The translations under genes were made by a program, and so were the position numbers. From NCBI GenBank assembly GCA_902767135.1, contig CACXGE010000124.1, positions 18,086-82,085 of the forward strand: DNA of 64,000 nucleotides. The letters are read 5' to 3'. Of the stretch, positions 44,628 to 52,876 are shown one piece after another. Every line of letters starts with the position of its first letter. Within the stretch, counting starts at the first letter, position 1. The stretch comes from an uncultured Lachnospiraceae bacterium (GTDB lineage Bacteria > Bacillota > Clostridia > Lachnospirales > Lachnospiraceae). The notes below the pieces were generated by a model, which worked only from the letters and a program-made list of their open reading frames with translations, was not told where the DNA came from and did no database searches.

Positions 44628-45497
44628 TTATAATCCGTTGGCGATATCCTCCAGATAACGTCCATAAGCAGTCTTTAACAAAGGTTTTGCCAATTCTAAT
44701 AACTGTTCTCTATTGATAAAACCTGAACGGTATGCAATTTCTTCGATGCAGGAAATGTACAATCCCTGTCTTTTCTGAAATGCTGCCACGAAATCTGCCG
44801 CATCCAGCAAGGCATCATGATTTCCTGTATCCAACCAGGCAAACCCCCGACCAAGGGTTTCCACATGAAGGCTACCTCTTCTTAAGTATTCATTGTTGAT
44901 ACTTGTGATTTCAATTTCTCCTCTGGCGGATGGTTTTACATTCTTTGCAATTTCTACCACCTGATTGTCGTAAAAATACAGACCTGGTACTGCATAGTTT
45001 GACTTTGGAGATTCCGGTTTTTCCTCGATGGACAAAGCGATACCATTTTCGTCAAATTCTACTACCCCATACTCCCTTGGGTCCTTTACATAGTACCCAA
45101 AGATCGTTGCCCCGCTTTCTCTTTTGGCAACTTTCTTTAACACCTTTGAAAAACTCTGTCCGTAGAAAATATTGTCCCCTAATACCAGTGCAACGGTATC
45201 CTTGCCGATAAAGTCTGCTCCAATAATAAACGCATCTGCCAGACCTCTTGGTTGTTCCTGGACAGCATAGCTAAGTTCTAAGCCCAATTGTTTGCCATCT
45301 CCCAATAACTCTTGAAATATAGGCAAATCCCTGGGGGTTGAAATAATCAAAATCTCACGAATCCCTGCCAGCATCAAGGTAGACAAGGGATAATATATCA
45401 TTGGTTTGTCATATACAGGCATAATCTGCTTTGAAATTGCCTTTGTCAAGGGATATAATCTAGTCCCAGAACCACCTGCTAAAATAATACCTTTCAT
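44628..45497 (-). CDS. rfbA: Glucose-1-phosphate thymidylyltransferase RfbA
   Basis: The N terminus [18 protein letters not shown] is the nucleotide-binding loop and [17 protein letters not shown] the substrate signature. VLGDNIFYG carries a metal-binding Asp. It makes dTDP-glucose for deoxysugar synthesis. The 289 residues are standard. AGGAGG lies 11 bases before the ATG, rather distant. Confidence 0.97.
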   Translation of the reverse strand: MKGIILAGGSGTRLYPLTKAISKQIMPVYDKPMIYYPLSTLMLAGIREILIISTPRDLPIFQELLGDGKQLGLELSYAVQEQPRGLADAFIIGADFIGKDTVALVLGDNIFYGQSFSKVLKKVAKRESGATIFGYYVKDPREYGVVEFDENGIALSIEEKPESPKSNYAVPGLYFYDNQVVEIAKNVKPSARGEIEITSINNEYLRRGSLHVETLGRGFAWLDTGNHDALLDAADFVAAFQKRQGLYISCIEEIAYRSGFINREQLLELAKPLLKTAYGRYLEDIANGL

Positions 45498-45533
45498 CTA
45501 TTATACATCCTCCTTTTTCAAAAACCACAAAAC

Positions 45534-45555
45534 GAGGGTGTGTCTGCACACCCTC
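45534..45555 (-). terminator. Hairpin terminator between rfbB and rfbA
   Basis: GAGGGTGTG (45534-45542) pairs perfectly with CACACCCTC (45547-45555) with a TCTG loop. On the minus strand it is followed by GTTTTGTGGTTTTTG. It is the only hairpin of this strength inside the rfb genes, so it may attenuate transcription into rfbA. Confidence 0.65.
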
Positions 45556-45569
45556 TTTTCATTTCATTG

Positions 45570-45600
45570 GTAACAGGCTTGACCTAGGTCAAACTGTCAC
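45570..45600 (-). repeat. Dispersed palindrome GTAACAG...CTGTCAC after rfbB
   Basis: Arms GTAACAGGCTTGACC and GGTCAAACTGTCAC face each other across a 2-base loop with a few mismatches. It begins 2 bases after the rfbB stop codon on the minus strand. Confidence 0.5.
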
Positions 45601-45601
45601 T

Positions 45602-46681
45602 TTACTTATACATTTCTGAATAATACTTTTGATAATCTCCAGAAGTTACATTTTTCATCCACTCTTCGTTCTCTAAGAACCACTTAATCGTAAGCTTGAT
45701 ACCATCTTTGAACATAGTTTCCGGATACCAGCCAATATCCTTCTTAATCTTATCTGGAGCAATGGCATATCTTCTGTCATGTCCTTTTCTGTCCTCTACA
45801 TAGGTAATCAACTGTTTTCCTACATTTGCACGCCTTGGATCATCCTCCGGCAAAATCTCTAACAGTGTTTCTAAAATAATTTCAATGATTTCAATATTCT
45901 GCTTTTCATTGTGTCCACCGATATTGTAACGTTCAAATAATTTTCCCTGTTCCTGAACCATATCAATTGCCTTAGCATGGTCATCCACGTATAACCAGTC
46001 ACGGACATTTTTTCCATCTCCGTACACTGGAAGACTTTTTCCCTGCAGTGCATTGTTAATCATCAATGGAATCAATTTTTCCGGAAACTGATAAGGTCCG
46101 TAATTGTTGGAACAATTGGTGATATTGGCTGGAAACTTGTATGTATCCATATATGCCTTCACTAACATATCAGAAGATGCCTTGCTTGCCGAATATGGAC
46201 TATGAGGGTCTAATGGCGTAGTCTCATAAAAGAATGCATTTTCATCATCTGGAAGTGAGCCGTATACTTCATCTGTGGATACGTGAAGGAATTTCTTGTT
46301 TTCTAAATAGGTTCCATCTTCCTTCTCCCATGCCTTTTTTGCCGCATTCAACATAACTGCAGTCCCCAACACATTGGTTTGAACAAACACTTCTGGATTA
46401 CGGATACTTCTGTCCACGTGACTCTCTGCAGCAAAATGAACCACACGATCAATATCGTTTTCCTCAAAAATCTTTTCCATTGCCTCTTTATCACAGATAT
46501 CTGCCTTAATAAAAGTATAGTTTTCTCTGTTCTCTATATCCTGTAAATTTTCAAGATTACCTGCATATGTCAGGCTATCCACATTAATAATTCTGATTTC
46601 GGTGTCATACTTGCGGAACATGTAATGAATGTAATTTGATCCTATAAAACCTGCTCCACCTGTTACTAGATATGTTCTCAT
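45602..46681 (-). CDS. rfbB: dTDP-glucose 4,6-dehydratase RfbB
   Basis: The Rossmann loop GGAGFIGSNY, the catalytic STDEVYG and the YSASK motif of extended short-chain dehydrogenases are all present. It converts dTDP-glucose to the 4-keto-6-deoxy form. The 359 residues are normal. GGAGG precedes the ATG. It has its own promoter 40 bases upstream and is followed by a hairpin before rfbA. Confidence 0.97.
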   Translation of the reverse strand: MRTYLVTGGAGFIGSNYIHYMFRKYDTEIRIINVDSLTYAGNLENLQDIENRENYTFIKADICDKEAMEKIFEENDIDRVVHFAAESHVDRSIRNPEVFVQTNVLGTAVMLNAAKKAWEKEDGTYLENKKFLHVSTDEVYGSLPDDENAFFYETTPLDPHSPYSASKASSDMLVKAYMDTYKFPANITNCSNNYGPYQFPEKLIPLMINNALQGKSLPVYGDGKNVRDWLYVDDHAKAIDMVQEQGKLFERYNIGGHNEKQNIEIIEIILETLLEILPEDDPRRANVGKQLITYVEDRKGHDRRYAIAPDKIKKDIGWYPETMFKDGIKLTIKWFLENEEWMKNVTSGDYQKYYSEMYK

Positions 46682-46720
46682 CTTTTTCCTCCAAAATAAT
46701 TTTTTCCATAATTATGTTTC

Positions 46721-46749
46721 ATGATAACATAATTTTACAAATATTTCAA
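46721..46749 (-). promoter_or_regulatory. Predicted promoter of rfbB
   Basis: Minus strand: TTGAAA, 17 bases, TATCAT. A 9-bp inverted repeat (AATTATGTT/AACATAATT) overlaps the -10 and could be an operator. It lies immediately after the muramidase stop codon. Confidence 0.65.
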
Positions 46750-46751
46750 TC

Positions 46752-48698
46752 CTAATAGTACCTCTTATAACAGATATCTCTGTCCACATCCCCAATAATT
46801 CCGGAAACCCGCCCCTTATTGGTGTACTGCCACATATGGAAGGTTCCTGTATATTCCGGCACCGAATTGTATCTTGCCAGCCAAACCTCATAATCCCTTA
46901 GGTAATTCATATACAAATTATCCTCAAACCAGCTTTTACTTGCATATACCATAGCCTTATAGCCACGGTCTGATACCTCTTTACAAAATGCTTTTACCAC
47001 GTTGGTGCGCACCGCTGCATTTAACGAGTTTGCTCTTCCGTTTTTACGGTACTCACTGTCAATACAGATTGGGTATGTAATTTTATATTGCTCCACAAGC
47101 TTCATAGCGTAATCCGCCTCTTCCCTTGCCTCATCCTCTGTAACTGCCTGACTAAAGAAATAAACTCCTACATCCAAGCCTGCTGCCAGGGCTCCCTGAA
47201 TATTGGTTTTAAAATACCTGTCTTCAGCCAGTGTTCCATACACTCCATCCCGATAGGCAACCTGTATCATCACAAAATCAATTCCTGCGGCTTTTACCTG
47301 GGTCCAGTTGATTCCCCCCTGATACCGTGAGACGTCAATTCCCTGAAAAGTAGTCTTGGCTTTATATTCCTGACTACAGGATAATTCCAAGTTCTTCTGG
47401 CTGAATACCTGCACAATTCCTCTGGAATCTGTAACTTTTAAATCCACTTGGTATCTTCCGGTCTGGAAATCATGTTCCACTACGCTGACTGTACTTTTAT
47501 ACATACCATCCTCCCCAGAGATTGCAGCCTTTCGAACCAAATCATCCTTTCCACCTGCAACTGTGTAGGATTCCACATTCACTGATTTGATGTTTGCCGG
47601 GGTAGTCACCTTTTCTGCCCGAATCTGTACAGAACCTGTCTGCCCATTCTGATACTCCAGACATACCTTCCCTGCTGTAATAGGTGCGACGGTAAAGCTT
47701 GTCCGTTTCATAAGTTTTCTTTTTTCTCCGTTTAATTTCAGATATACATAAGCATGATACTTTCCAGTATTTTTATGATTCCCATACTTTAAATCTGCCA
47801 CATAACTTCCATTTTTCATGTATTCTGTCTTGTAGGTTTTCCTGTCATCTGCGCCATTTTTATCACTCCATATGTCCACTTGCACACTTTCCACATTGGT
47901 GTAGCGCACATTTTTCACCAACACCGGACAGGTTTTCTGTGCTTCTGTCTCATCTAAGACCACAGCAATCTTATCGCTGACCTTTATGGTCTTTTCCACT
48001 CCGTTCAACACACTGTAAACACCACGTTTATCCCATACCTTTGCCTCAAAAACATACTTTCCAGAAGAAAAATCATGCTTTTCCGTGTTAAAATCTGCTA
48101 TCCAGCGATTTCCTTTTCTCCTTGCCGTATACCAGACCCCGTCTTCCTCTCCTTTGTTCTTTCGATATGCTTTTACCTTCACCTTTGTAATTTTTGCAAC
48201 ACTTTCCAAATCAGAAACCGTAATCTGACAACTTCCTGCTTCATAATCTACTTTACTAATTCCTACACTCCCCCCCTGTATCCCATCTATGCTAATAGAT
48301 TTCTGTACTGCGTACTTATCCAACGTACCTTTTTGTACATAGGCTAAGACATGATATACTCCAGAGGCACCCTCATGTTCCGAAACAGAAAAAGTTTTTT
48401 TATATTGTCCATTTTTCCTTGGAATTATGTACGACTTGGCCTTTATTTTTCCATACCACTCCGTCCAGACATAAATTTTCACACGTTCTGAACTTTTTAG
48501 TTTTTTTAGGGGAGTTACTTTTACTGTAATCTTGGACTGTTCTGCATTTTTACTTACTGTCATCCTTGCTTTTACCTGTGTGTTTTCTGCTGCCTGAGTA
48601 TGGAGCATACATATGCCCATGCCAACCAGCAAGGCAAACATAACGCCCAAAATTCTCCCTTTCTTTTTATGTTTCATATACTTTCTTTTTCCACCCAT
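46752..48698 (-). CDS. Secreted GH25 muramidase with N-terminal Ig-like repeat region
   Basis: A signal segment (about 17-36, ending HTQAAE) precedes about 400 residues of repeated beta-strand modules. These resemble the GBS Bsp-like repeats of streptococcal surface proteins, with recurring KITKVKVKAY, VESVQVDIWS and IKSVNVESYT patterns. The GH25 domain (about 450-648) has IDVSRYQGGINW and YPICIDSEY, the Asp/Glu pair of N-acetylmuramidases, and ends near VDRDICYKRYY. It should cut the glycan backbone of peptidoglycan. AGGAG lies 7 bases before the ATG. Confidence 0.9.
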   Translation of the reverse strand: MGGKRKYMKHKKKGRILGVMFALLVGMGICMLHTQAAENTQVKARMTVSKNAEQSKITVKVTPLKKLKSSERVKIYVWTEWYGKIKAKSYIIPRKNGQYKKTFSVSEHEGASGVYHVLAYVQKGTLDKYAVQKSISIDGIQGGSVGISKVDYEAGSCQITVSDLESVAKITKVKVKAYRKNKGEEDGVWYTARRKGNRWIADFNTEKHDFSSGKYVFEAKVWDKRGVYSVLNGVEKTIKVSDKIAVVLDETEAQKTCPVLVKNVRYTNVESVQVDIWSDKNGADDRKTYKTEYMKNGSYVADLKYGNHKNTGKYHAYVYLKLNGEKRKLMKRTSFTVAPITAGKVCLEYQNGQTGSVQIRAEKVTTPANIKSVNVESYTVAGGKDDLVRKAAISGEDGMYKSTVSVVEHDFQTGRYQVDLKVTDSRGIVQVFSQKNLELSCSQEYKAKTTFQGIDVSRYQGGINWTQVKAAGIDFVMIQVAYRDGVYGTLAEDRYFKTNIQGALAAGLDVGVYFFSQAVTEDEAREEADYAMKLVEQYKITYPICIDSEYRKNGRANSLNAAVRTNVVKAFCKEVSDRGYKAMVYASKSWFEDNLYMNYLRDYEVWLARYNSVPEYTGTFHMWQYTNKGRVSGIIGDVDRDICYKRYY

Positions 48699-48726
48699 AG
48701 CATTCTCCTAATTTAATCGTATCTTT

Positions 48727-48747
48727 TCAGAACCACTGAATAGTTAC
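48727..48747 (-). repeat. Degenerate TTCAG...CTGAATAGTTAC palindrome
   Basis: The arms resemble the repeat at 9938, with a shorter left arm. It lies upstream of the muramidase gene. Confidence 0.35.
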
Positions 48748-48764
48748 ATATTATCACTGAATTT

Positions 48765-48795
48765 GTAACAGTTCAGCCATAGGCTAAACTGTTAC
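48765..48795 (-). repeat. Palindrome GTAACAGTTCAGCC, dispersed repeat
   Basis: Arms 48765-48778 and 48782-48795 pair at 13 of 14 positions with one G-U on the minus strand, across a 3-base loop. Its right end overlaps the last codons of the gene at 48784. Confidence 0.7.
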
Positions 48796-49608
48796 CTGAA
48801 TTTCTTTATTTTGGTAAACCAGATAACTATCGCTTTCTCCCACAAGGTTTAGTCCAACCCGCTGCATATATTCTTCCATCTCAAATCCTTTGCTCACCAC
48901 CACAAATTCCACGTTTTTCCTTTTCAAGGCTCTTTTAAATTTTCGTGGGCGAATCTTCTCACCAGAATCCACCACCCTCAACATATTTTCAACATATTTA
49001 TATTTTCCTGTGCCATAACCATTCTCCTCAAAATAACGCCTTTTGTTTCTCCCAACTGCCCAGACAACCTTAGGATTTTCTACACGAATCATCAACTGGG
49101 TAGACAAGTCCATAAGACATACCGGACGCTCTGACATTTTATTTGCTTCTATTATTTCTCCAATTTGTTTTACGTCCCCTGGGATTTTTTCCATACTTCC
49201 GGAATATACAAAGCGCTCTCTGGTTGCAAACCCAGGTCCCATATTCATAAAGATTGCCATCACCAAAACAACAATTGCTCCCTTTGCAAGGATTCCTTTG
49301 CTTTCTTCCAGTGCCTTCACCACCACAAAAGCAATCACAAACAGTATGGGCACTGCCCAGAAGAATCTGTAGAAAGTCTGCTCACTGGTAAATTTTGCCA
49401 GTATTTTCATAGAAAGATTGTTGAATACACAAAGGACCGAGAAAATAATTGCCCACACAATGGCCGTCTGTTTTTTTCTTCCTGAATACCACACCAATCC
49501 TATGAGAGCAACCAGAAACAATCCCAGCATTCCTATTCCTGCCGTTTCACTGGTACCTTGTCCCATATAGGATAAGAATATATCTTTGATTTCTACTGCA
49601 TCCTTCAT
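48784..49608 (-). CDS. Membrane protein, C-type member of a duplicated two-gene pair (copy A)
   Basis: About four hydrophobic helices occupy the first 125 residues; the rest is soluble. It aligns along its length with the protein at 50699: FNNLSMKILAKFTSEQTFYR against FNNISMEFMGKLTDSDTFYR, and the ends VGESDSYLVYQN and VGETEHYRVYHV. The family may be DUF6077, from memory only. It follows the N-type gene by 4 bases, so the two products probably work together. AAGGGTG precedes the ATG. The function is unknown, possibly a lipid-linked sugar transferase subunit. Confidence 0.72.
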   Translation of the reverse strand: MKDAVEIKDIFLSYMGQGTSETAGIGMLGLFLVALIGLVWYSGRKKQTAIVWAIIFSVLCVFNNLSMKILAKFTSEQTFYRFFWAVPILFVIAFVVVKALEESKGILAKGAIVVLVMAIFMNMGPGFATRERFVYSGSMEKIPGDVKQIGEIIEANKMSERPVCLMDLSTQLMIRVENPKVVWAVGRNKRRYFEENGYGTGKYKYVENMLRVVDSGEKIRPRKFKRALKRKNVEFVVVSKGFEMEEYMQRVGLNLVGESDSYLVYQNKEIQVTV

Positions 49609-49612
49609 ACCA

Positions 49613-50698
49613 CTACACCCTTATCATAAAAATTCCTTTTGTAAAAAGAAAGTACATCAACAAAAAAACTACATTTAATCCTATGCAAAATGCACCGTTC
49701 CGGCACAGATGCAGACTTTTTTTCAAATCTTTTACCAAAACACACTCTGTCAACACAAACACAGCCACCATCACCGGAGCAATCAAAATAGCCGACATGG
49801 ATACCGGAACACTCCCCCACACAATCAGCATAAGAGCCCTCCAGTTTTTTTTGCTGTCCAATTGTTCATGAAGTTTCAAAAACCACAAAAGCATTGCCGG
49901 AAAGATAACATTTGCACAAAATGCCTTGGCTTCATAAGATCTCATCAGCAGAAAGTCCGATGTTGTATACCCTGTTACAAAGTACAAATTTAATCCTGCA
50001 GTCACCAAAAAGAATAAGAACATCTTCCACTCATTTCCCCGAAATAACTGCTTGCCAAGTTCACAAACCAAAATAAAACACAAGATAATGCACAAACTTC
50101 CCATAACATATTTTTGAAAGAACACTACAGAAATTCCTGTAACTCTGCACCAAAATGCACTGTTCATATAAAAGCTGGAAAATGCATATCGAAACCCAAT
50201 ATACTTCTCCATTCTTCCGTTTTCACCATCAATTAAAAACATGGTATCTGAGTCTAGTGTGGTACTCACAATTCCCATATAGTACGCCGTATCCCAACCC
50301 CAGTAATTCTGATTTGCCACCAGGTATAATAATATAAGGACAATAAGCCCTATCATTCCATAAAGTCCCAGCTTCTTCCACGAGATTCCATTTTTCACTT
50401 GGAAGAAGGAAAACAATTTCACCTTGTACTTGTATCTAACCCAACATAGCAGTCCTAAAAATATGCCCAGCACAACCAGCCAAAGGACTACAACAAGAGA
50501 AAAAGACTGTTTTAGCATAATCAGCGGCACTGTAATCACATCCATACACAAAAAATAACAGAAGAATCCAAGAACCATATTTTTTAAGCCAATTTTTGTT
50601 TCCCCTGCAGGCACTGATACAAGATAGCCAAGTCCATAAAATACAGCTAATTGTACCATAATCATCCCTACACATTGTATAAACTCTATCATAGACAT
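49613..50698 (-). CDS. Polytopic membrane protein, N-type member of the duplicated pair (copy A)
   Basis: Nine or ten hydrophobic helices are visible. The first large outer loop has YWGWDTAYYMG, an acidic motif like those in GT-C glycosyltransferases, followed by MFLIDGENG. It matches the protein at 51512 (WEWDTAFYIG, YEAKAFCANV in both). The stop codon falls at the same place in both copies, just after a KGIF/KIF-x-I-x-V end, so the split from the next gene is not an accident. AGGAG overlaps the previous stop codon; ATG 50692 is an alternative start. Confidence 0.72.
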   Translation of the reverse strand: MSMIEFIQCVGMIMVQLAVFYGLGYLVSVPAGETKIGLKNMVLGFFCYFLCMDVITVPLIMLKQSFSLVVVLWLVVLGIFLGLLCWVRYKYKVKLFSFFQVKNGISWKKLGLYGMIGLIVLILLYLVANQNYWGWDTAYYMGIVSTTLDSDTMFLIDGENGRMEKYIGFRYAFSSFYMNSAFWCRVTGISVVFFQKYVMGSLCIILCFILVCELGKQLFRGNEWKMFLFFLVTAGLNLYFVTGYTTSDFLLMRSYEAKAFCANVIFPAMLLWFLKLHEQLDSKKNWRALMLIVWGSVPVSMSAILIAPVMVAVFVLTECVLVKDLKKSLHLCRNGAFCIGLNVVFLLMYFLFTKGIFMIRV

Positions 50699-51508
50699 CT
50701 ACTCCTCTGGAACATGATAAACTCTGTAATGTTCCGTTTCTCCCACCAGTTCCAGTCCCACTTCATTTAGGTATTCCTTTACACGAAGTTTTTTATTTAC
50801 TGTAAGAAAATCCACTTTTTTCTTCTTTAAAGATGCCTTAAAAACATCTTTATCTATCCGTATTCCTCTCTCCACAACTTTCAGGATATTTCTTGCATCC
50901 ACATATTTTCCATTAGGATAATCATATCCATACTTTTCAAAATATAGATACTGTTTCCTCTTAACTGCCCATACCAGAGAAGGATTGTTCGCCCGAACTC
51001 TGGACTGCAAGTCCAGTTCCATGGCACACACCGGATTCTCCTCATTTTTATTTTCTTCAATCACTTTGCAGACAGCCCTTACTTCTTCCGGCATCTTTTC
51101 AAAATTACCCACAAATGAGATATTTCTCTCCTGCATATAGCTGCTCCCATACGCCATCATGCAAAGTAATACCATAACAGCCAAAGTACACTTAGACAGA
51201 AAATGATGTTTCTTTTCTATAAGCAACACCATACTGTAACCAATAACATAAAACACAGGAACCGCCCATAAGAAGCGATAAAAAGTATCGCTATCTGTCA
51301 GCTTTCCCATAAATTCCATGGATATATTATTGAAGATAAAAATCACACTAAGTATGATCATCCAGTAAATCACTTTTCTATCCCTGGACTTATTTCTTCT
51401 CTTCTTAAATACAATTAACACACAAAAACTGATGACTGCCAGCAAAATAACAGACACCTGCGGCAAATAATCAGACAATGCTTCAATTAACGAACTTAAC
51501 CCTTTCAT
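50699..51508 (-). CDS. Membrane protein, C-type member of the duplicated pair (copy B)
   Basis: It has four or five N-terminal helices and a soluble C-terminal half of about 130 residues, and aligns with the protein at 48784. SRVRANNPSLVWAVKRKQY and the matching MIRVENPKVVWAVGRNKR of copy A suggest a conserved structural site. It starts 3 bases after the N-type gene, with AAAGGTG upstream. Its stop codon touches the start of copy A. Function is unknown. Confidence 0.72.
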   Translation of the reverse strand: MKGLSSLIEALSDYLPQVSVILLAVISFCVLIVFKKRRNKSRDRKVIYWMIILSVIFIFNNISMEFMGKLTDSDTFYRFLWAVPVFYVIGYSMVLLIEKKHHFLSKCTLAVMVLLCMMAYGSSYMQERNISFVGNFEKMPEEVRAVCKVIEENKNEENPVCAMELDLQSRVRANNPSLVWAVKRKQYLYFEKYGYDYPNGKYVDARNILKVVERGIRIDKDVFKASLKKKKVDFLTVNKKLRVKEYLNEVGLELVGETEHYRVYHVPEE

Positions 51509-51511
51509 GTT

Positions 51512-52576
51512 CTACACCTTTATCACAAATATTTTTAATGTATACAACAAATACACAATCAAATAAATTATATTTGGCGCCATACAGATTAAAGTCATCC
51601 TTAAATATTTCCAGTTCCTATCCACGATAATTTGAGCCAAAATCACAATTCCAATCAGTGCCGGAGCCAGTAAAATGGATGACATGGAAACCGGAACACT
51701 TGCCAGCATTACGAGAAACAATAATCTCCAGTTTCCCTGATGATCCAAATCATTGTATAAAAGCATTAACAACCAATAGATCGTAGGCATAACCACGTTG
51801 GCACAAAATGCTTTTGCCTCGTATGCTCTCAGTATTAAAAATTGAGAAGTGGTGTACTCTGTCCCAAAAATTAGGTTGATAGTTGCAAACAAAATCACAA
51901 ATAATGCAACATTCTTCATATTGTTGTGAAAAAGAATCTTTCCAATTGCATAAACAACAATAAAAGAAAGTACCACGCACAAAATGGCTATTACATACTT
52001 TTGAAAGTATACCACCTCTATCCCCGTAATCCTGCAAAAGACCGCACTATTCATGTAGAAGCAGGATAATGCATACCGAAAGGGAAGTAATGTTTCCGGT
52101 TTTCCACTCTCACCGTTTATTAAATACATTGTATTGGTTTTCACAGAAGTATTGATGGTTCCAATATAAAAGGCAGTATCCCATTCCCAATAGTCCTGAA
52201 TAATTACCAGGTAACTGAATATAATAACTACAGCACTTACCACAAAATAGCATTTTATGTCTCTTTTTTTCTTTTTTCGAATGCTTACATAAGAGACGTA
52301 TTCCAACCTTGATTTAATCAAAAAAACACAGCTTCCCACAACCATGGCAATCAACACGCCCACCCATATAGCACAGAGAAGACTTACACTCTGCTTTAGC
52401 AAAACCATAGGCAACGCAACGCATTGAAACAGCAGAAAATATGCAAAAAAACCTATCAGCAGGCTTTCGCTTAATGTACTGCTTCTCTTTATGATTCTAC
52501 TGGTCATAACACCCAATACGGTAAATATATATAAAAAGAAAATAATAACACAACTACACTCTATAATAACAAACAT
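51512..52576 (-). CDS. Polytopic membrane protein, N-type member of the duplicated pair (copy B)
   Basis: About ten hydrophobic helices, with a WEWDTAFYIG loop motif and MYLINGESG, parallel to copy A. I chose ATG 52576, which has AAAGGATG upstream and aligns with copy A. A TTG at 52624 in frame lies within the predicted -10 box and is rejected. This is the first gene of a four-gene unit ordered N-C-N-C that arose by tandem duplication. Confidence 0.72.
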   Translation of the reverse strand: MFVIIECSCVIIFFLYIFTVLGVMTSRIIKRSSTLSESLLIGFFAYFLLFQCVALPMVLLKQSVSLLCAIWVGVLIAMVVGSCVFLIKSRLEYVSYVSIRKKKKRDIKCYFVVSAVVIIFSYLVIIQDYWEWDTAFYIGTINTSVKTNTMYLINGESGKPETLLPFRYALSCFYMNSAVFCRITGIEVVYFQKYVIAILCVVLSFIVVYAIGKILFHNNMKNVALFVILFATINLIFGTEYTTSQFLILRAYEAKAFCANVVMPTIYWLLMLLYNDLDHQGNWRLLFLVMLASVPVSMSSILLAPALIGIVILAQIIVDRNWKYLRMTLICMAPNIIYLIVYLLYTLKIFVIKV

Positions 52577-52623
52577 ATCTACATCCTTTGGAGTCGTCCT
52601 TTTCTTACACAGTAACTTAAACA

Positions 52624-52652
52624 ATCATATCACAGACCTCTTCATTGGGCAA
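52624..52652 (-). promoter_or_regulatory. Predicted promoter of the duplicated membrane-pair unit
   Basis: Minus strand: TTGCCC, 17 bases, TATGAT. Its -35 lies 4 bases from the -35 of the divergent promoter. Confidence 0.58.
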
Positions 52653-52656
52653 GTAT

Positions 52657-52685
52657 TTGACTTTTTTTTTTATATTTGATAAAAT
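52657..52685 (+). promoter_or_regulatory. Predicted promoter of the second sugar transferase
   Basis: TTGACT (52657-52662), 17 bases with a T run, TAAAAT (52680-52685). Transcription should start near 52692, giving a leader of about 185 bases. Confidence 0.65.
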
Positions 52686-52691
52686 TGTTGT

Positions 52692-52876
52692 TACTGTACG
52701 GACGCAAGCTTAACACTTGCTGTTAAGCTATGCGCCAAGAATGATATTTTGCGAAATTTCAGCCCCATGCATCGTAGATGCATTTTTAATGGGCTGAAAT
52801 CGTTACTTTGCACAGATATCTGTGTACTGTAACAAATTGTTTGATCCAATTGGATATTGTTTGAGAGGAAAATATT
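52692..52876 (+). promoter_or_regulatory. Structured 5' leader of the sugar transferase gene
   Basis: Three hairpins fill the space between the predicted transcription start and the ATG. Hairpin 1 (52700-52736) has the perfect arms AGCTTAACA/TGTTAAGCT extended by CGCA/TGCG with single-base bulges. Hairpin 2 (52756-52800) has outer arms ATTTCAGCCC/GGGCTGAAAT and an inner ATGCATC/GATGCAT stem followed by five T. Hairpin 3 (52802-52833) pairs GTTAC with GTAAC around the palindrome CACAGATATCTGTG. I do not recognise a known riboswitch. With the divergent promoters, these account for most of the 300 bases without a gene. Confidence 0.55.

Noticed and set aside
46700..46735. AATTATGTT/AACATAATT inverted repeat as terminator of the muramidase gene
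   Set aside because: The stem is AT-only and overlaps the rfbB -10 box, so an operator or chance is more likely.
49605..49615. Frameshift splitting one membrane protein into two
   Set aside because: The second copy (51508-51512) is split at the same place with its own ribosome site, so a sequencing or mutational frameshift in both is unlikely.
52576..52624. TTG 52624 start for the first membrane protein of the duplicated pair
   Set aside because: It overlaps the predicted -10 box, and ATG 52576 has a better ribosome site and matches the paralogue.
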